Positions 24,442 to 34,076 of a stretch of 54,548 bases of DNA are shown here, in pieces; within the stretch, counting starts at the first letter, position 1; each line of letters begins with the position of its first letter. The translations under genes and the position numbers were made by a program. The stretch covers positions 1 to 54,548 of the forward strand of contig QCUQ01000006.1 of assembly GCA_003210655.1 (NCBI GenBank). Direction: 5' to 3'. This DNA comes from Prochlorococcus sp. AG-679-M10. GTDB taxonomy: Bacteria > Cyanobacteriota > Cyanobacteriia > PCC-6307 > Cyanobiaceae. Below the pieces are notes generated by a model. It was not told the origin of the DNA. It saw nothing but the letters and a program-made list of their open reading frames with translations, and made no database searches.

Positions 24442-24741
24442 ATGATTTTAAGTTTACTACTATCGACATTCATAACAATATTTATTGCAGAATTAGGTGA
24501 CAAAACGCAGTTAGCCACTTTAACAATGAGTGGGACATCCAATAAACCATTAGCGGTGTTCTTAGGTTCCTCAGCCGCTCTTGTCTTAGCAAGTTTAGTA
24601 GGAGCTTTAGCAGGTGGATCAATATCGAATTTTGTACCTGAAATTATTTTAAAATCTATAGCATCAGTAACCTTTTTTATACTTGGTATTAGACTTTTCC
24701 TTAGTTCATTTACTTCAAATGAAATTGATAGTAATGAATGA
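24442..24741 (+). CDS. Half-size GDT1/TMEM165 cation transporter, second paralogue
   Basis: A 99-residue partner with signature ELGDKTQLATL (Glu17 onward), then SAALVLASLVGALAGG and a C-terminal helix. Its ATG directly follows the stop of the first half, without a gap, so the two are translationally linked and probably assemble as a heterodimer in the plasma or thylakoid membrane, where cyanobacterial relatives handle manganese. The second half is more hydrophobic at its start and lacks the ~15-residue polar N-terminus of the first. Confidence 0.9.
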   Translation: MILSLLLSTFITIFIAELGDKTQLATLTMSGTSNKPLAVFLGSSAALVLASLVGALAGGSISNFVPEIILKSIASVTFFILGIRLFLSSFTSNEIDSNE

Positions 24742-24823
24742 AATATTAAATCGTTTTTTGATTAGAAAGAAAGATATAATATAAACATGTTTTTATATAT
24801 TAATTAAAAATAAAAAAGTTATT

Positions 24824-27043
24824 ATGTTTTCAACCTCTTCAATAATTGAAAATTTAAACCAGGAAGAAGGATTGGAATATAAAAAATTATGCAGAATATT
24901 AAAATTATCAAAAAAAACAGACAAAGCTAAATTAGATATAGCCTTGCGAGCATTAGAAGAACTTGAACTAATAAAAAAAAATAGAGATAATGAATATTTT
25001 AACGTCAAAGAGAGTAAACATTTAGTTGCTAAAATTAGATGCAGCAGTAAAGGTTATTGCTTTGCAGTTAGAGAAAATAACAATGAAGATATTTACATAA
25101 AAGAAAATTTACTTAACTATGCCTGGAATGGAGATAAAGTTTTAGTAAGAATAATCAAAGAAGGGGTAAGAAGAAGGTCACCAGAAGGTGTTGTAGATTG
25201 CATACTTGAAAGAACAAATCAAATACTTTTGGCAAAAGTCGAAATAATTAAGGACGAAGTATATGGAATACCTATTGATGACAGAATTCTAGCTAAAATA
25301 AAGCTACCCAAAAAAGATGAAAAATATAAATATATTTCTGATAACAAAAATATAGTAAAAATTGAAATTGACTTATTCCCAATTGCACAAAATGAAGGTA
25401 TTGGACATGTTATAAAGGAATTAAAATTAAATAAAAACGAAAAACTAGATACAGATTTCGTATTATCTAAAAGTAATATTAATAAAATTGATAACTTTCA
25501 AAATCCAAAGCTTACTGTTGGCAATCAACAACAAAGGCTAGATCTATCAAAGAAAAATTCATATATGTTTAAAACTTGGAAAACTGAAAATTCGCCAATA
25601 CTACCAATATTTCAAATAGACAAAAATAAAAATAACACCTATAAACTATGGGTTCATACCAATACAATTGCAGAAAAATTAGATCTAAGTAATAAGAAAT
25701 TCTTACAAATGTTTTTTGATAGATTTGAGTCATTTCCTTTACTAGACAAATGGCAAAACTACCTTAGTGATGAGATATATAATGCTACAAAATTTAATAA
25801 AAACGATATAAATGATGCTATTAGCTTATGTATAGAAATTAATAGTGAAAATGAAATAATTAATTGGTCGTTCCACCTAACAAAGGTGAAATGTTCTCTT
25901 TTAGTTGAAAATCAACATATAGAGGCTCTTCTAAAAAGAAAAAGTAATGCTCGAATTACATCAAGAATACTAAAACCAATTAAACAATATATAGAAGATT
26001 TAGAGAAAATAATAGAAATCTCAAATGAATTTAGAAAGAAACAACTATTGAATGGAAAAATTGAATTACCTAAGTCAAAAAATAATATTGAGTCTTTAAA
26101 AGAATTATTAGTTCACAACCCAGGTGAATTCTCTAAGGAATATTTTGAACCATTAAATAACAATGACATACAGACATATCTTTCTCCATTGTTGTACGAG
26201 GCAAATTCAATATGGTTCAAACATTCAAGTAATTATGGACTAAATAATGCATCCTATATTTCTCAAAAATTAGATTATATAAATGTAACTGAAATTATAA
26301 AAAATTCAGAATTAATTGATAGTAATATCGAACTTAATGAAAATGGGACTCTATCATTTAGAAAACTAGTAGAGTTATGCAGTGATGATAATAAAAAAAG
26401 GATCTTGCATAAAATATTATCTAATGTTGTAAGGGATAATGAAGTAACATTAATTTCTAAAGACAATTCGATAAATGATTCTGAAAAAATTATTTCGCCT
26501 TGGACATTGCCATCATTTGATTTTGCTAATTTAATTAATCAATATAATGTTTTTAATATGATAGTTAATGGAAAAAGAAATAAAAATAGTTCTGGAAGTT
26601 TTATAAATATTATGGAAAAAGAATCCTGGGAAAAAGTTAACTGGAGCCTATTTAATTCATCAAATTTGAAAATAATGGATTTAATATTCAATAGTTTAAT
26701 AATCGATAAAATTAATGAGTATAAGAACAAAGTTAAACAGTTTAAATCAAATCTGATAAGTATTAAACAAGTACGAAAAGCCGAGAAGTTTATCGGAAAT
26801 AAGTATAGTGGATTAATAATGTCAGTACAAAGTTATGGCTTTTTTGTAGAGATTCAAGAATTATATGTTGAAGGTTTGGTTCATGTAAGTACACTTAACA
26901 ATGATTGGTATGAATATAGATCTAGGCAAAACCTATTAATTGGAAGAAAGTCAAAAAAGTCTTACAAGATAGGTGACGTAATAGATATCAAAATTATTAA
27001 AGTTGATATTCTAAAATATCAAATAGATCTTGAATTAGTTTAA
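24824..27043 (+). CDS. RNase R/Zam-like protein with inactive RNB domain
   Basis: A 739-residue protein with the layout of RNase R: N-terminal winged-helix-like segment (about 1-65), cold-shock-like RNA-binding region (about 66-200), RNB region (about 260-600) and a C-terminal S1 domain (about 660-738, SGLIMSVQSYGFFVEIQELY). The RNB region can be placed by YKLWVHTNT (273-281), but the acidic catalytic cluster that should precede it reads IFQIDKNKNN with no DxDDA. The second signature TSPxRRYxDLxxxR has become TLPSFDFANLINQ (561-573), losing both arginines. Exonuclease activity is therefore unlikely. It probably corresponds to cyanobacterial Zam (acetazolamide-resistance) proteins. Confidence 0.75.
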   Translation: MFSTSSIIENLNQEEGLEYKKLCRILKLSKKTDKAKLDIALRALEELELIKKNRDNEYFNVKESKHLVAKIRCSSKGYCFAVRENNNEDIYIKENLLNYAWNGDKVLVRIIKEGVRRRSPEGVVDCILERTNQILLAKVEIIKDEVYGIPIDDRILAKIKLPKKDEKYKYISDNKNIVKIEIDLFPIAQNEGIGHVIKELKLNKNEKLDTDFVLSKSNINKIDNFQNPKLTVGNQQQRLDLSKKNSYMFKTWKTENSPILPIFQIDKNKNNTYKLWVHTNTIAEKLDLSNKKFLQMFFDRFESFPLLDKWQNYLSDEIYNATKFNKNDINDAISLCIEINSENEIINWSFHLTKVKCSLLVENQHIEALLKRKSNARITSRILKPIKQYIEDLEKIIEISNEFRKKQLLNGKIELPKSKNNIESLKELLVHNPGEFSKEYFEPLNNNDIQTYLSPLLYEANSIWFKHSSNYGLNNASYISQKLDYINVTEIIKNSELIDSNIELNENGTLSFRKLVELCSDDNKKRILHKILSNVVRDNEVTLISKDNSINDSEKIISPWTLPSFDFANLINQYNVFNMIVNGKRNKNSSGSFINIMEKESWEKVNWSLFNSSNLKIMDLIFNSLIIDKINEYKNKVKQFKSNLISIKQVRKAEKFIGNKYSGLIMSVQSYGFFVEIQELYVEGLVHVSTLNNDWYEYRSRQNLLIGRKSKKSYKIGDVIDIKIIKVDILKYQIDLELV

Positions 27044-27101
27044 AGATCAGAATCTTATCATTTCTCAAATTTTTATTCAATTATCAAGAATAATATACAA
27101 A

Positions 27102-27560
27102 ATGAATAATAAAAAAAAGAATTTAATATTAATTATTTTTTTAATTGTAAGTATACAAGTTTTATTATTAATAAATAATAGACAAAAAACATCTTTTAGA
27201 TATTTCATTTGGAATATTCAAGATGTAACTATAGGAAAATTAATATTATTTTCCTATATTTCCGGTTTATTTATGAGTTCGCTAATAAATAAAACACTAA
27301 GCAATAACATTAGTAATAAAACTATATTTGAAAGTTATGATAAAACAACTATTGATAATGATTATTCAGGAAAAAGAGAAGATAATGATGAACAACAGGA
27401 CATAACTCCTGAGAGAGATTTAAGAGAGCCTCAACCAACGATTTCTGTTAATTTCCGTGTTGTTAAAAATAATGGCAAAAATGAATTCAGAGATAGAAAC
27501 CCGAAAATAAATAATTCACAAGATGTTGATGATTGGAATAATAGTGACTTTGAATGGTAA
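27102..27560 (+). CDS. Two-helix membrane protein of unknown function
   Basis: A 152-residue protein with two N-terminal membrane helices (NLILIIFLIVSIQVLLLI about 7-24; LILFSYISGLFMSSLI about 47-62), spaced as in LapA-type proteins, followed by a ~85-residue disordered, acidic cytoplasmic tail that ends in DDWNNSDFEW. The RDLREPQPTISVNFRVVK segment looks conserved-type. It precedes the DUF2996 gene by 77 bases. No function can be assigned. Confidence 0.7.
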   Translation: MNNKKKNLILIIFLIVSIQVLLLINNRQKTSFRYFIWNIQDVTIGKLILFSYISGLFMSSLINKTLSNNISNKTIFESYDKTTIDNDYSGKREDNDEQQDITPERDLREPQPTISVNFRVVKNNGKNEFRDRNPKINNSQDVDDWNNSDFEW

Positions 27561-27637
27561 AAATATGGTTAATTTTAAATATTAATAAAAACAGGTAAAA
27601 TTATATTTATAATGATATTCATGTTTAATTTGTAGTT

Positions 27638-28240
27638 ATGGAAGAAAATGCAGATTCTATAAAAGAAAGCAATAGTAAGGAAGATGAAACGTCAAAAAAA
27701 GAACTAATTGATGATGATACCTCAAATGAACTATCATCATTAAATAATAAAAATCAACAACTATCTAATAAGGAAGAAATTGGTGATAAAGCCTCAGACA
27801 ACATAACTAAAGATACTAATATACAAAAAGTTGGAGACGAAAATTCAAAAACCTTAAAAATAAAACCAAAAAAGGAACTTCCTATCGAAAAAAAACCTTT
27901 TACTGAATTTATTAATAATCATTTATTACCTTCCATAATTCAGGAGTTTAACGTAAGAGGATTTGAAGTAGCAGATATTAATTTAAAAAACACATCAAGA
28001 CCAATTGCTGGCGATAAATGTTGGGTTATTTTTTGCGAAATAAAAGACATTTGTAACTTTTGGTTATCATTTGAAAAAGAAGATATAAGCTCCTTAAAAA
28101 GTATTTCATTATGCAAATCTGATCAAAAGCCAAGTGTAATAGAATCATTTTTAATAGATGAAAAAAGAATAACTCTCAAATTAATTATTTCTAGAATTCT
28201 TCAAAGATTGAATGGCCAAAAGTTAATTGGCATAAATTAA
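27638..28240 (+). CDS. DUF2996 family protein
   Basis: A 200-residue soluble protein in two parts: a charged low-complexity N-terminus (~1-85, rich in Lys, Glu, Asp, Ser, Asn) and a C-terminal DUF2996 domain beginning KPFTEFINNHLLPSI and ending ILQRLNGQKLIGIN, with PSVIESFLIDEKRITL between. DUF2996 is restricted to cyanobacteria and plants and has no known activity. It lies 82 bases before acsF on the same strand. Confidence 0.85.
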   Translation: MEENADSIKESNSKEDETSKKELIDDDTSNELSSLNNKNQQLSNKEEIGDKASDNITKDTNIQKVGDENSKTLKIKPKKELPIEKKPFTEFINNHLLPSIIQEFNVRGFEVADINLKNTSRPIAGDKCWVIFCEIKDICNFWLSFEKEDISSLKSISLCKSDQKPSVIESFLIDEKRITLKLIISRILQRLNGQKLIGIN

Positions 28241-28322
28241 AAAATCAAAGAATAACACCTAGTTAACTTTTTAAACAAAAATACAATAAATAGTAAATAA
28301 TAGTAATAACGAATTAGAGAAA

Positions 28323-29495
28323 ATGGCACAACAAACTATTGAATCAAATAATAAAAAATCTATTAATAGAGGTAAAGATATCGCTAAGGATACGATATTA
28401 ACTCCAAATTTTTATACGACTGATTTTGAAGCTATGGAAAAAATGGATTTATCCATTAACGAAGATGAATTAGAGGCAATATGTGAAGAATTTAGAAAAG
28501 ACTATAATAGGCATCACTTTGTACGAAATAAGGAGTTTGAGGGGGCGGCAGATAAATTAGATGATGAAACAAGAGAGCTTTTTGTAGATTTTCTTGAAGG
28601 AAGTTGTACTTCAGAATTTTCAGGGTTCCTCTTATATAAAGAATTGAGTAAAAGAATAAAAGATAAAAATCCACTTCTTGCAGAATGTTTTGCTCATATG
28701 GCTAGGGATGAAGCAAGGCATGCAGGATTTTTGAATAAGTCAATGAATGACTTCGGATTACAGTTAGATTTAGGATTTCTAACAGCCAACAAAAATTATA
28801 CATATTTTGCTCCAAGAGCAATTTTTTATGCTACCTACATATCTGAAAAGATTGGATATTGGAGATATATAGCAATTTACAAGCACCTTGAAAAAAATCC
28901 AAGTGGCAAGATTTTTCCACTATTCAATTTCTTTGAAAATTGGTGTCAAGATGAAAATAGACATGGTGATTTCTTTGATGCATTAATGAGAGCACAACCT
29001 CGAACTGTTAAAAGTCTGAGCCAGAAATTTGAGATCTTTGGTTACACCTTAAAACATCCAATTTTTGATTATTATCATAGATTTAGATATTTCTTAAATA
29101 ATCATCCTGTAGTTTCTAAATTATGGTCTAGATTTTTTCTACTAGCTGTTTTTGCAACTATGTACATAAGAGATCTTGGCACCAAAAGAGATTTTTATGG
29201 CGCACTAGGTTTAAATGCAAGAGAATACGATCAATTTGTTATTAACAAAACAAATGAAACCTCTGCTAAAGTATTTCCTGTTGTTTTAAATGTATATGAT
29301 GAATCTTTTTACAAAAGATTAGACAAAATAGTTGAGAATGGTACACGCTTATCAGAGATAGATAAAAAGAATAATTTAAATGTAATTAAAGTATTATCTA
29401 AATTACCCATCTTTATTTCAAACGGTTATCAACTGATAAGACTATACTTATTAAAACCTCTTGAAAGTGAAGATTTTCAACCATCAATTAGATAA
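28323..29495 (+). CDS. acsF: Mg-protoporphyrin IX monomethyl ester oxidative cyclase (aerobic)
   Basis: A di-iron enzyme that forms the fifth ring of chlorophyll using O2. The 390 residues carry the ferritin-like iron ligands Glu98 (TSEFSG), Glu130/His133 (RDEARH), Glu175 (ISEKIG), Glu205 and Glu211/His214 (DENRH). The opening [10 protein letters not shown] is typical. Length is slightly above the usual ~350-380. This is the only cyclase form seen in the window. It is membrane associated and works downstream of Mg-chelatase, whose H subunit gene is also in this window. Confidence 0.97.
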   Translation: MAQQTIESNNKKSINRGKDIAKDTILTPNFYTTDFEAMEKMDLSINEDELEAICEEFRKDYNRHHFVRNKEFEGAADKLDDETRELFVDFLEGSCTSEFSGFLLYKELSKRIKDKNPLLAECFAHMARDEARHAGFLNKSMNDFGLQLDLGFLTANKNYTYFAPRAIFYATYISEKIGYWRYIAIYKHLEKNPSGKIFPLFNFFENWCQDENRHGDFFDALMRAQPRTVKSLSQKFEIFGYTLKHPIFDYYHRFRYFLNNHPVVSKLWSRFFLLAVFATMYIRDLGTKRDFYGALGLNAREYDQFVINKTNETSAKVFPVVLNVYDESFYKRLDKIVENGTRLSEIDKKNNLNVIKVLSKLPIFISNGYQLIRLYLLKPLESEDFQPSIR

Positions 29496-29532
29496 TCTGA
29501 GCTTCACCAAGAAATAAATCCATAAGATTCAA

Positions 29533-30957
29533 ATGGTATCTGCGAGTATTAAATCTACCGAAATTAGATTTGGTGAATGTAATAAAAAACTTTTAGAAGA
29601 AGTAATTTTCTTTGGCATATCTCTTGGTGCTGATTTTGTAGAATTATTTATTGAAAATTCAGATAATGCAAGTGTTCTCGCAGAAGAAGATTTCATTACA
29701 AGTGTAAGTCCATCCTTTGGGAAAGGTGCTGGAATAAGAATATTTAAAGATAAGAGAGATGGTTTTGTGAGCACTAATGACTTATCAAAACATGGATTAA
29801 TGAGATCTATTTCTCAAGCGATTGAAATGTTAGATATCTCCAAAAAAAATAATAATTCAAATTTTAATGGACTTAATGATTTAAAAAATTATAGTAAATC
29901 CAAGATTGATTGGCTTAATGAAGTACCTACAATAAATGAAGTAAGCGAAAAATTATTGCTTAGCACTAAGTCATTAAAAATAGATAAGAAAGTAGTTGTT
30001 AGAAAAGGTAGTTACGCAAGAAATTGGCAGGAAGTAATAATAGCTTCAAGTGATGGAACTTACGCAACTGATATTCGACTGCATCAAACGGTAGGTCTTA
30101 ACATAATTGCTAATGACGCTCAATATAGATCGAACGGGAGTAGAAGATTTGGCTCTCATGGAATTCCTAATGAGTTTAGATTATGGGATCATGAAAAAGC
30201 TGCAAATGAAGTTTATGAAACTTCTATGAATATGTTGTATGCAGACTATGTTCAAGCTGGACAAATGCCAGTTGTGTTGGCTAATAAATTTGGTGGCGTT
30301 ATATTTCATGAAGCTTGTGGACACTTACTTGAAACAACTCAAATTGAGCGTGGTACAACGCCATTTAGTGACAAATTAAATGAAAAAATAGCTCATGAAT
30401 CTGTAACGGCAATAGATGAGGGACTTTCTGAAGGATCTTTCGGATCATTATCTATTGATGATGAGGGAATGGAACCAGAGAAATCAATACTTATTAAAGA
30501 TGGAATATTAAAAAAATTTCTTTCTGATAGAGCTGGTGAATTAAGAACTGGTCACAAAAGAACCGGTAGTGGTAGACGACAAAATTATTCATTCGCTGCT
30601 GCATCAAGAATGAGAAACACTTATATAGCTAAAGGTGAATTCACTAAAGAAGAATTAATAAATAGTATTAGTGATGGGCTTTACTGTAAGTCTATGGGAG
30701 GTGGAAGTGTAGGAGCGACAGGCCAATTTAATTTTGCTGTTGAGGAAGGTTATTTAATAAAGAATGGTAAATTAACTAAACCAGTAAAAGGAGCAACATT
30801 GATAGGTGACGCGAAAGAAGTTATGCCAAAAATATCTATGTGTGGAAATGATTTGGAGTTGGCTCCTGGTTTTTGTGGCTCAGTCAGCGGTAGCGTCAAT
30901 GTAACAGTTGGTCAGCCACACATTAAAGTTGATTCCATAACAGTAGGGGGTAGATAA
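29533..30957 (+). CDS. tldD: TldD metalloprotease subunit
   Basis: The catalytic half of the TldD/TldE protease, which degrades unfolded or modified peptides in known systems. The 474 residues contain the active-site HEACGH (His259, Glu260, His263) and a distal zinc-ligand region in SGSVNVTVGQPHIK at the C-terminus; LSDRAGELRTGHKRTGSGRR is a conserved basic loop. tldE starts 2 bases downstream, so the pair is co-translated. Confidence 0.95.
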   Translation: MVSASIKSTEIRFGECNKKLLEEVIFFGISLGADFVELFIENSDNASVLAEEDFITSVSPSFGKGAGIRIFKDKRDGFVSTNDLSKHGLMRSISQAIEMLDISKKNNNSNFNGLNDLKNYSKSKIDWLNEVPTINEVSEKLLLSTKSLKIDKKVVVRKGSYARNWQEVIIASSDGTYATDIRLHQTVGLNIIANDAQYRSNGSRRFGSHGIPNEFRLWDHEKAANEVYETSMNMLYADYVQAGQMPVVLANKFGGVIFHEACGHLLETTQIERGTTPFSDKLNEKIAHESVTAIDEGLSEGSFGSLSIDDEGMEPEKSILIKDGILKKFLSDRAGELRTGHKRTGSGRRQNYSFAAASRMRNTYIAKGEFTKEELINSISDGLYCKSMGGGSVGATGQFNFAVEEGYLIKNGKLTKPVKGATLIGDAKEVMPKISMCGNDLELAPGFCGSVSGSVNVTVGQPHIKVDSITVGGR

Positions 30958-30959
30958 AA

Positions 30960-32312
30960 ATGAATGCTACCGAAATAACAACTCAAATAACGACTGCTGC
31001 AAGTATATTAAATATTGATAAATGGGATTACGGAGCTAGTTTTTCTAATGATTATTCTGTTCAAGTTGATAGAGGAGCAGCGAAACAGCTAAAAGCATCT
31101 CAAAAACAAGTCATAACTTTAAGAGTATGGAATAAAGAAAATTTAGTTGGTATAACTACAACAAGTGATCTAAGTGAATCAGGTATTAAAAAAGCTTTAA
31201 AACAAGCAAATATAGCTTCAGAATTTGGTAATAAAAATGAATTTACCGATTTTTCTCCCTTATCCAAAGATCCTATACAAGTGAAAGAAGTTGATAAAAA
31301 AAATCCATTAGGAATCAAAAAGCTACTAAAAATTCTTAGAGAAGCTGAATCGAGGTTAATCGAAAGTCATGAGGCTATTAAATCTATTCCTTACAACGGG
31401 TTGTCAGAAAGTTTTTATGAAAGAATTTATGCTAATAGTGATGGAGCATTTCGAAATTATAGTAATAGTCAAGCTGCCATATACTTATATGCCAGAGCAG
31501 AGGAAAAAGATAAAAAACCTCGTAGTTCAGGTTCAGTTAAACTGGGATACGGTGTTGAAGACATTGATATAGAATCATGTATTAAAGAAGCTGCAAAGAA
31601 AACAATTGCGCACTTAGATTACACATCAATAAAAACAGGTAAATATTTAGTTTGTCTATCACCTGAAGCATTTCTAACGTTGATTAGTGCCTTTAGTTCA
31701 ATCTTCAATGCTAGAAGTATTATAGACGGTGTTAGTCTCTCAGATAAAAACTCTATTGGTGACTTGATTTCTATCCCAGCATTGAATATATACGATGATG
31801 GGCTTAATGATAAAAATATATCTTCTGCACCATTTGATGGTGAAGGGACTCCAACAAAAAAACTAAGCTTAATTAATAAAGGTAAATTAGAAAACTTTCT
31901 ACATTCCGAATCAACTGCAAAAATTTTTAATACGATACCCACAGGTCATGCGGGACTTGGTTCAAAAGTGTCAGTGTCTCCAGACTGGTTAGTAATTGAG
32001 AAATCAAATGAATGTTCGGACTTAAATATGACCTTGGAGCACAAAAACTATCAAGGAAATTTTGTATATATTGAAGAATTAAACGCGATTCATGCAGGAG
32101 TTAGAGCTAGTCAAGGGTCTTTTTCTCTTCCTTTTGAGGGATGGCTTTATAATAATGGGGAAAAACGTTCGATTGAATCAGCAACAGTAGCAGGAGATAT
32201 AAAATATCTACTAAAAAATATAATAAATATCGAAAATGAAGAAGAATTAACTACCAGTGGGATTTCTCCACATATTTGGATTAATGAATTATCTATTACT
32301 GGTGACGAGTGA
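30960..32312 (+). CDS. tldE: TldE/PmbA subunit
   Basis: The non-catalytic partner of TldD: 450 residues of the same fold (VQVDRGAAKQLKASQKQ, FDGEGTPTKKLSLINKGKLE, GHAGLGSKVSVSPDWLVIE) without the HExxxH motif. Together they form a heterodimeric protease that in E. coli matures microcin B17. It is tightly coupled to tldD upstream and overlaps the fmt start by 4 bases (GTGA). Confidence 0.93.
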   Translation: MNATEITTQITTAASILNIDKWDYGASFSNDYSVQVDRGAAKQLKASQKQVITLRVWNKENLVGITTTSDLSESGIKKALKQANIASEFGNKNEFTDFSPLSKDPIQVKEVDKKNPLGIKKLLKILREAESRLIESHEAIKSIPYNGLSESFYERIYANSDGAFRNYSNSQAAIYLYARAEEKDKKPRSSGSVKLGYGVEDIDIESCIKEAAKKTIAHLDYTSIKTGKYLVCLSPEAFLTLISAFSSIFNARSIIDGVSLSDKNSIGDLISIPALNIYDDGLNDKNISSAPFDGEGTPTKKLSLINKGKLENFLHSESTAKIFNTIPTGHAGLGSKVSVSPDWLVIEKSNECSDLNMTLEHKNYQGNFVYIEELNAIHAGVRASQGSFSLPFEGWLYNNGEKRSIESATVAGDIKYLLKNIINIENEEELTTSGISPHIWINELSITGDE

Positions 32313-33295
32313 GGATTATATTTTGGGGTACGCCTGAATATTCAGTTAAAAGTCTTGATGTATTAAATAAATCAGATCATGATATTGTCGCTGTAATTAC
32401 CCAACCAGATAAAAAAAGATCTAGAGGTAATAGGTTAATTTCATCACCGGTGAAGGAATATGCAACTAAGGAAAATATTACAGTTTTTACACCAGAAACA
32501 ATAAAGGATAATATTGAATTTATAACTGAACTTAAAGACTTATCTTGTGATCTTTTTATTGTAATTGCATATGGAAAGATATTACCCAAAGCAATATTAG
32601 ATATTCCTAAATACAAATCATGGAATGCACATGCATCACTACTTCCAAGATGGAGGGGTGCTGCGCCAATTCAATGGTCAATATTAGAGGGTGATAAGCT
32701 TACTGGTGTAGGAATTATGAACATGGAAGAAGGATTAGATACCGGGGACGTATTGGTTGAGAAACAAATTAAAATTGAGAATAAGGATAATCTTAAAACA
32801 TTATCTAAAAAATTAAGTGATTTATCATCAGAGTTAATTTTGAGAGCGATATCAGACATAGAACAACATAAAAATAGAGATATTAATCTTTTACTTAAAA
32901 AACAAACAGATTTTCAAAGAGAATTAAAATATGCAAGAATGATTAACAAATTAGATTACATAATAAATTGGGAAAATTCTTCAACTGATATTTATAGAAA
33001 AATAAATGCTTTATACCCAAGAGCAAATACAACTTATAAAAGGAAAAACCTCAAAATAATAAAAATAAAGATCCAAACAATGGATGAAATACACAATAAA
33101 AATTATAAAATTTTAAGTAATGTAACAGAGCCTGGATTAATTATTGGAATTATAGAAAATGCAGGAATTATCATAACAACAAAAACTGATCCTATTATTT
33201 TATTAGAAGCTAAATTAGAAGGGAAAAACGTATCTAGTAAAAATCAATTGATACAACAATTAAATCCTGTAATTGGAGAAAAATTTTCTGACTAA
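32309..33295 (+). CDS. fmt: Methionyl-tRNA formyltransferase
   Basis: Formylates Met-tRNA-fMet for initiation, using 10-formyltetrahydrofolate. The 328-residue protein shows the catalytic triad region NAHASLLPRWRGAAP (Asn106, His108) with Asp144 in EGLDTGD, and a C-terminal tRNA-binding domain. The start is GTG 32309, overlapping the tldE stop. Its own TAA is nested with the terC stop on the opposite strand. Confidence 0.96.
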   Translation: MRIIFWGTPEYSVKSLDVLNKSDHDIVAVITQPDKKRSRGNRLISSPVKEYATKENITVFTPETIKDNIEFITELKDLSCDLFIVIAYGKILPKAILDIPKYKSWNAHASLLPRWRGAAPIQWSILEGDKLTGVGIMNMEEGLDTGDVLVEKQIKIENKDNLKTLSKKLSDLSSELILRAISDIEQHKNRDINLLLKKQTDFQRELKYARMINKLDYIINWENSSTDIYRKINALYPRANTTYKRKNLKIIKIKIQTMDEIHNKNYKILSNVTEPGLIIGIIENAGIIITTKTDPIILLEAKLEGKNVSSKNQLIQQLNPVIGEKFSD

Positions 33296-34002
33296 GTTAT
33301 TTGATCCCTTTTGGACAAACCCCAAATGAATGAAATTAATATCAAAATATAAAAATAATAATCTGGAAGAGTAGTCTCAGTAAATAATGTATTTAGAAGA
33401 AGCTTTATCCCAACAATGAGTATCGCAATGTAACCAGCAGTTTCTAATCTTAAAAATTTCTCTAAAAGAGCAAGAAATATTCCTGAAGTAAATCGCAATG
33501 CTAATACACCTATAATTGCTCCAAATATAATCAGAATATATTGATCACTTATGGCAACAGCTGTTGTAATGCTGTCAATTGAAAATGCAAAATCAGTCAA
33601 AGAAAGCAAAGCAACAATCTTTAAAAATTTAAAATTATTATTGCTTTTATCATTGTCTGAATCTTGAGTATCTGATTCGCTGCTATAAAAAACATTTGAA
33701 ATAAATAAATAAATAAGATATAAACCTGCAAAAATACGGATAATGATGAATTTTAAAAGGATATTAGATAAAAGAATAAGAAATATTCTGAATAATAAAG
33801 AAATAGTTATGCCTATATTTAAAGCTTTAGATCTTAATAAAGGACTATCAAGAGATTTAGTAAGCGATGCCAAAGCAATCGCGTTATCTGCCGATAGCAA
33901 TAATTCTAAAATAATCAAGATAGGTAAAAGTGTAAGAATTTCTGACCAACTATCAACTTGATCAAGCGTTGGTATAAAGGAATTTATTGAAGCAGAATCC
34001 AT
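33292..34002 (-). CDS. TerC-family integral membrane protein
   Basis: A 236-residue membrane protein with about seven helices and the TerC signatures ELLLSADNAIALASL (residues ~33-47) and LTDFAFSIDSITTAVAI. Relatives include Alx (manganese export) and the Arabidopsis thylakoid TerC needed for membrane-protein insertion; which role applies here is unknown. The plastid homologue makes a thylakoid function plausible. Its stop codon overlaps that of fmt (CTAA, 33292-33295). Confidence 0.88.
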   Translation of the reverse strand: MDSASINSFIPTLDQVDSWSEILTLLPILIILELLLSADNAIALASLTKSLDSPLLRSKALNIGITISLLFRIFLILLSNILLKFIIIRIFAGLYLIYLFISNVFYSSESDTQDSDNDKSNNNFKFLKIVALLSLTDFAFSIDSITTAVAISDQYILIIFGAIIGVLALRFTSGIFLALLEKFLRLETAGYIAILIVGIKLLLNTLFTETTLPDYYFYILILISFIWGLSKRDQIT

Positions 34003-34076
34003 TAATTATTATTCACAATCTTTGTAAAATATAATATAATATAACCTTAAGTAGTAATCAAGTTAATTAAATATAA

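Noticed and set aside
25770-25850. NDINDA in the RNase R-like protein as a surviving catalytic Asp cluster
   Set aside because: It comes after LWVH, whereas the true catalytic cluster precedes that strand in RNB proteins. By order it matches a non-catalytic strand, so it does not rescue activity.
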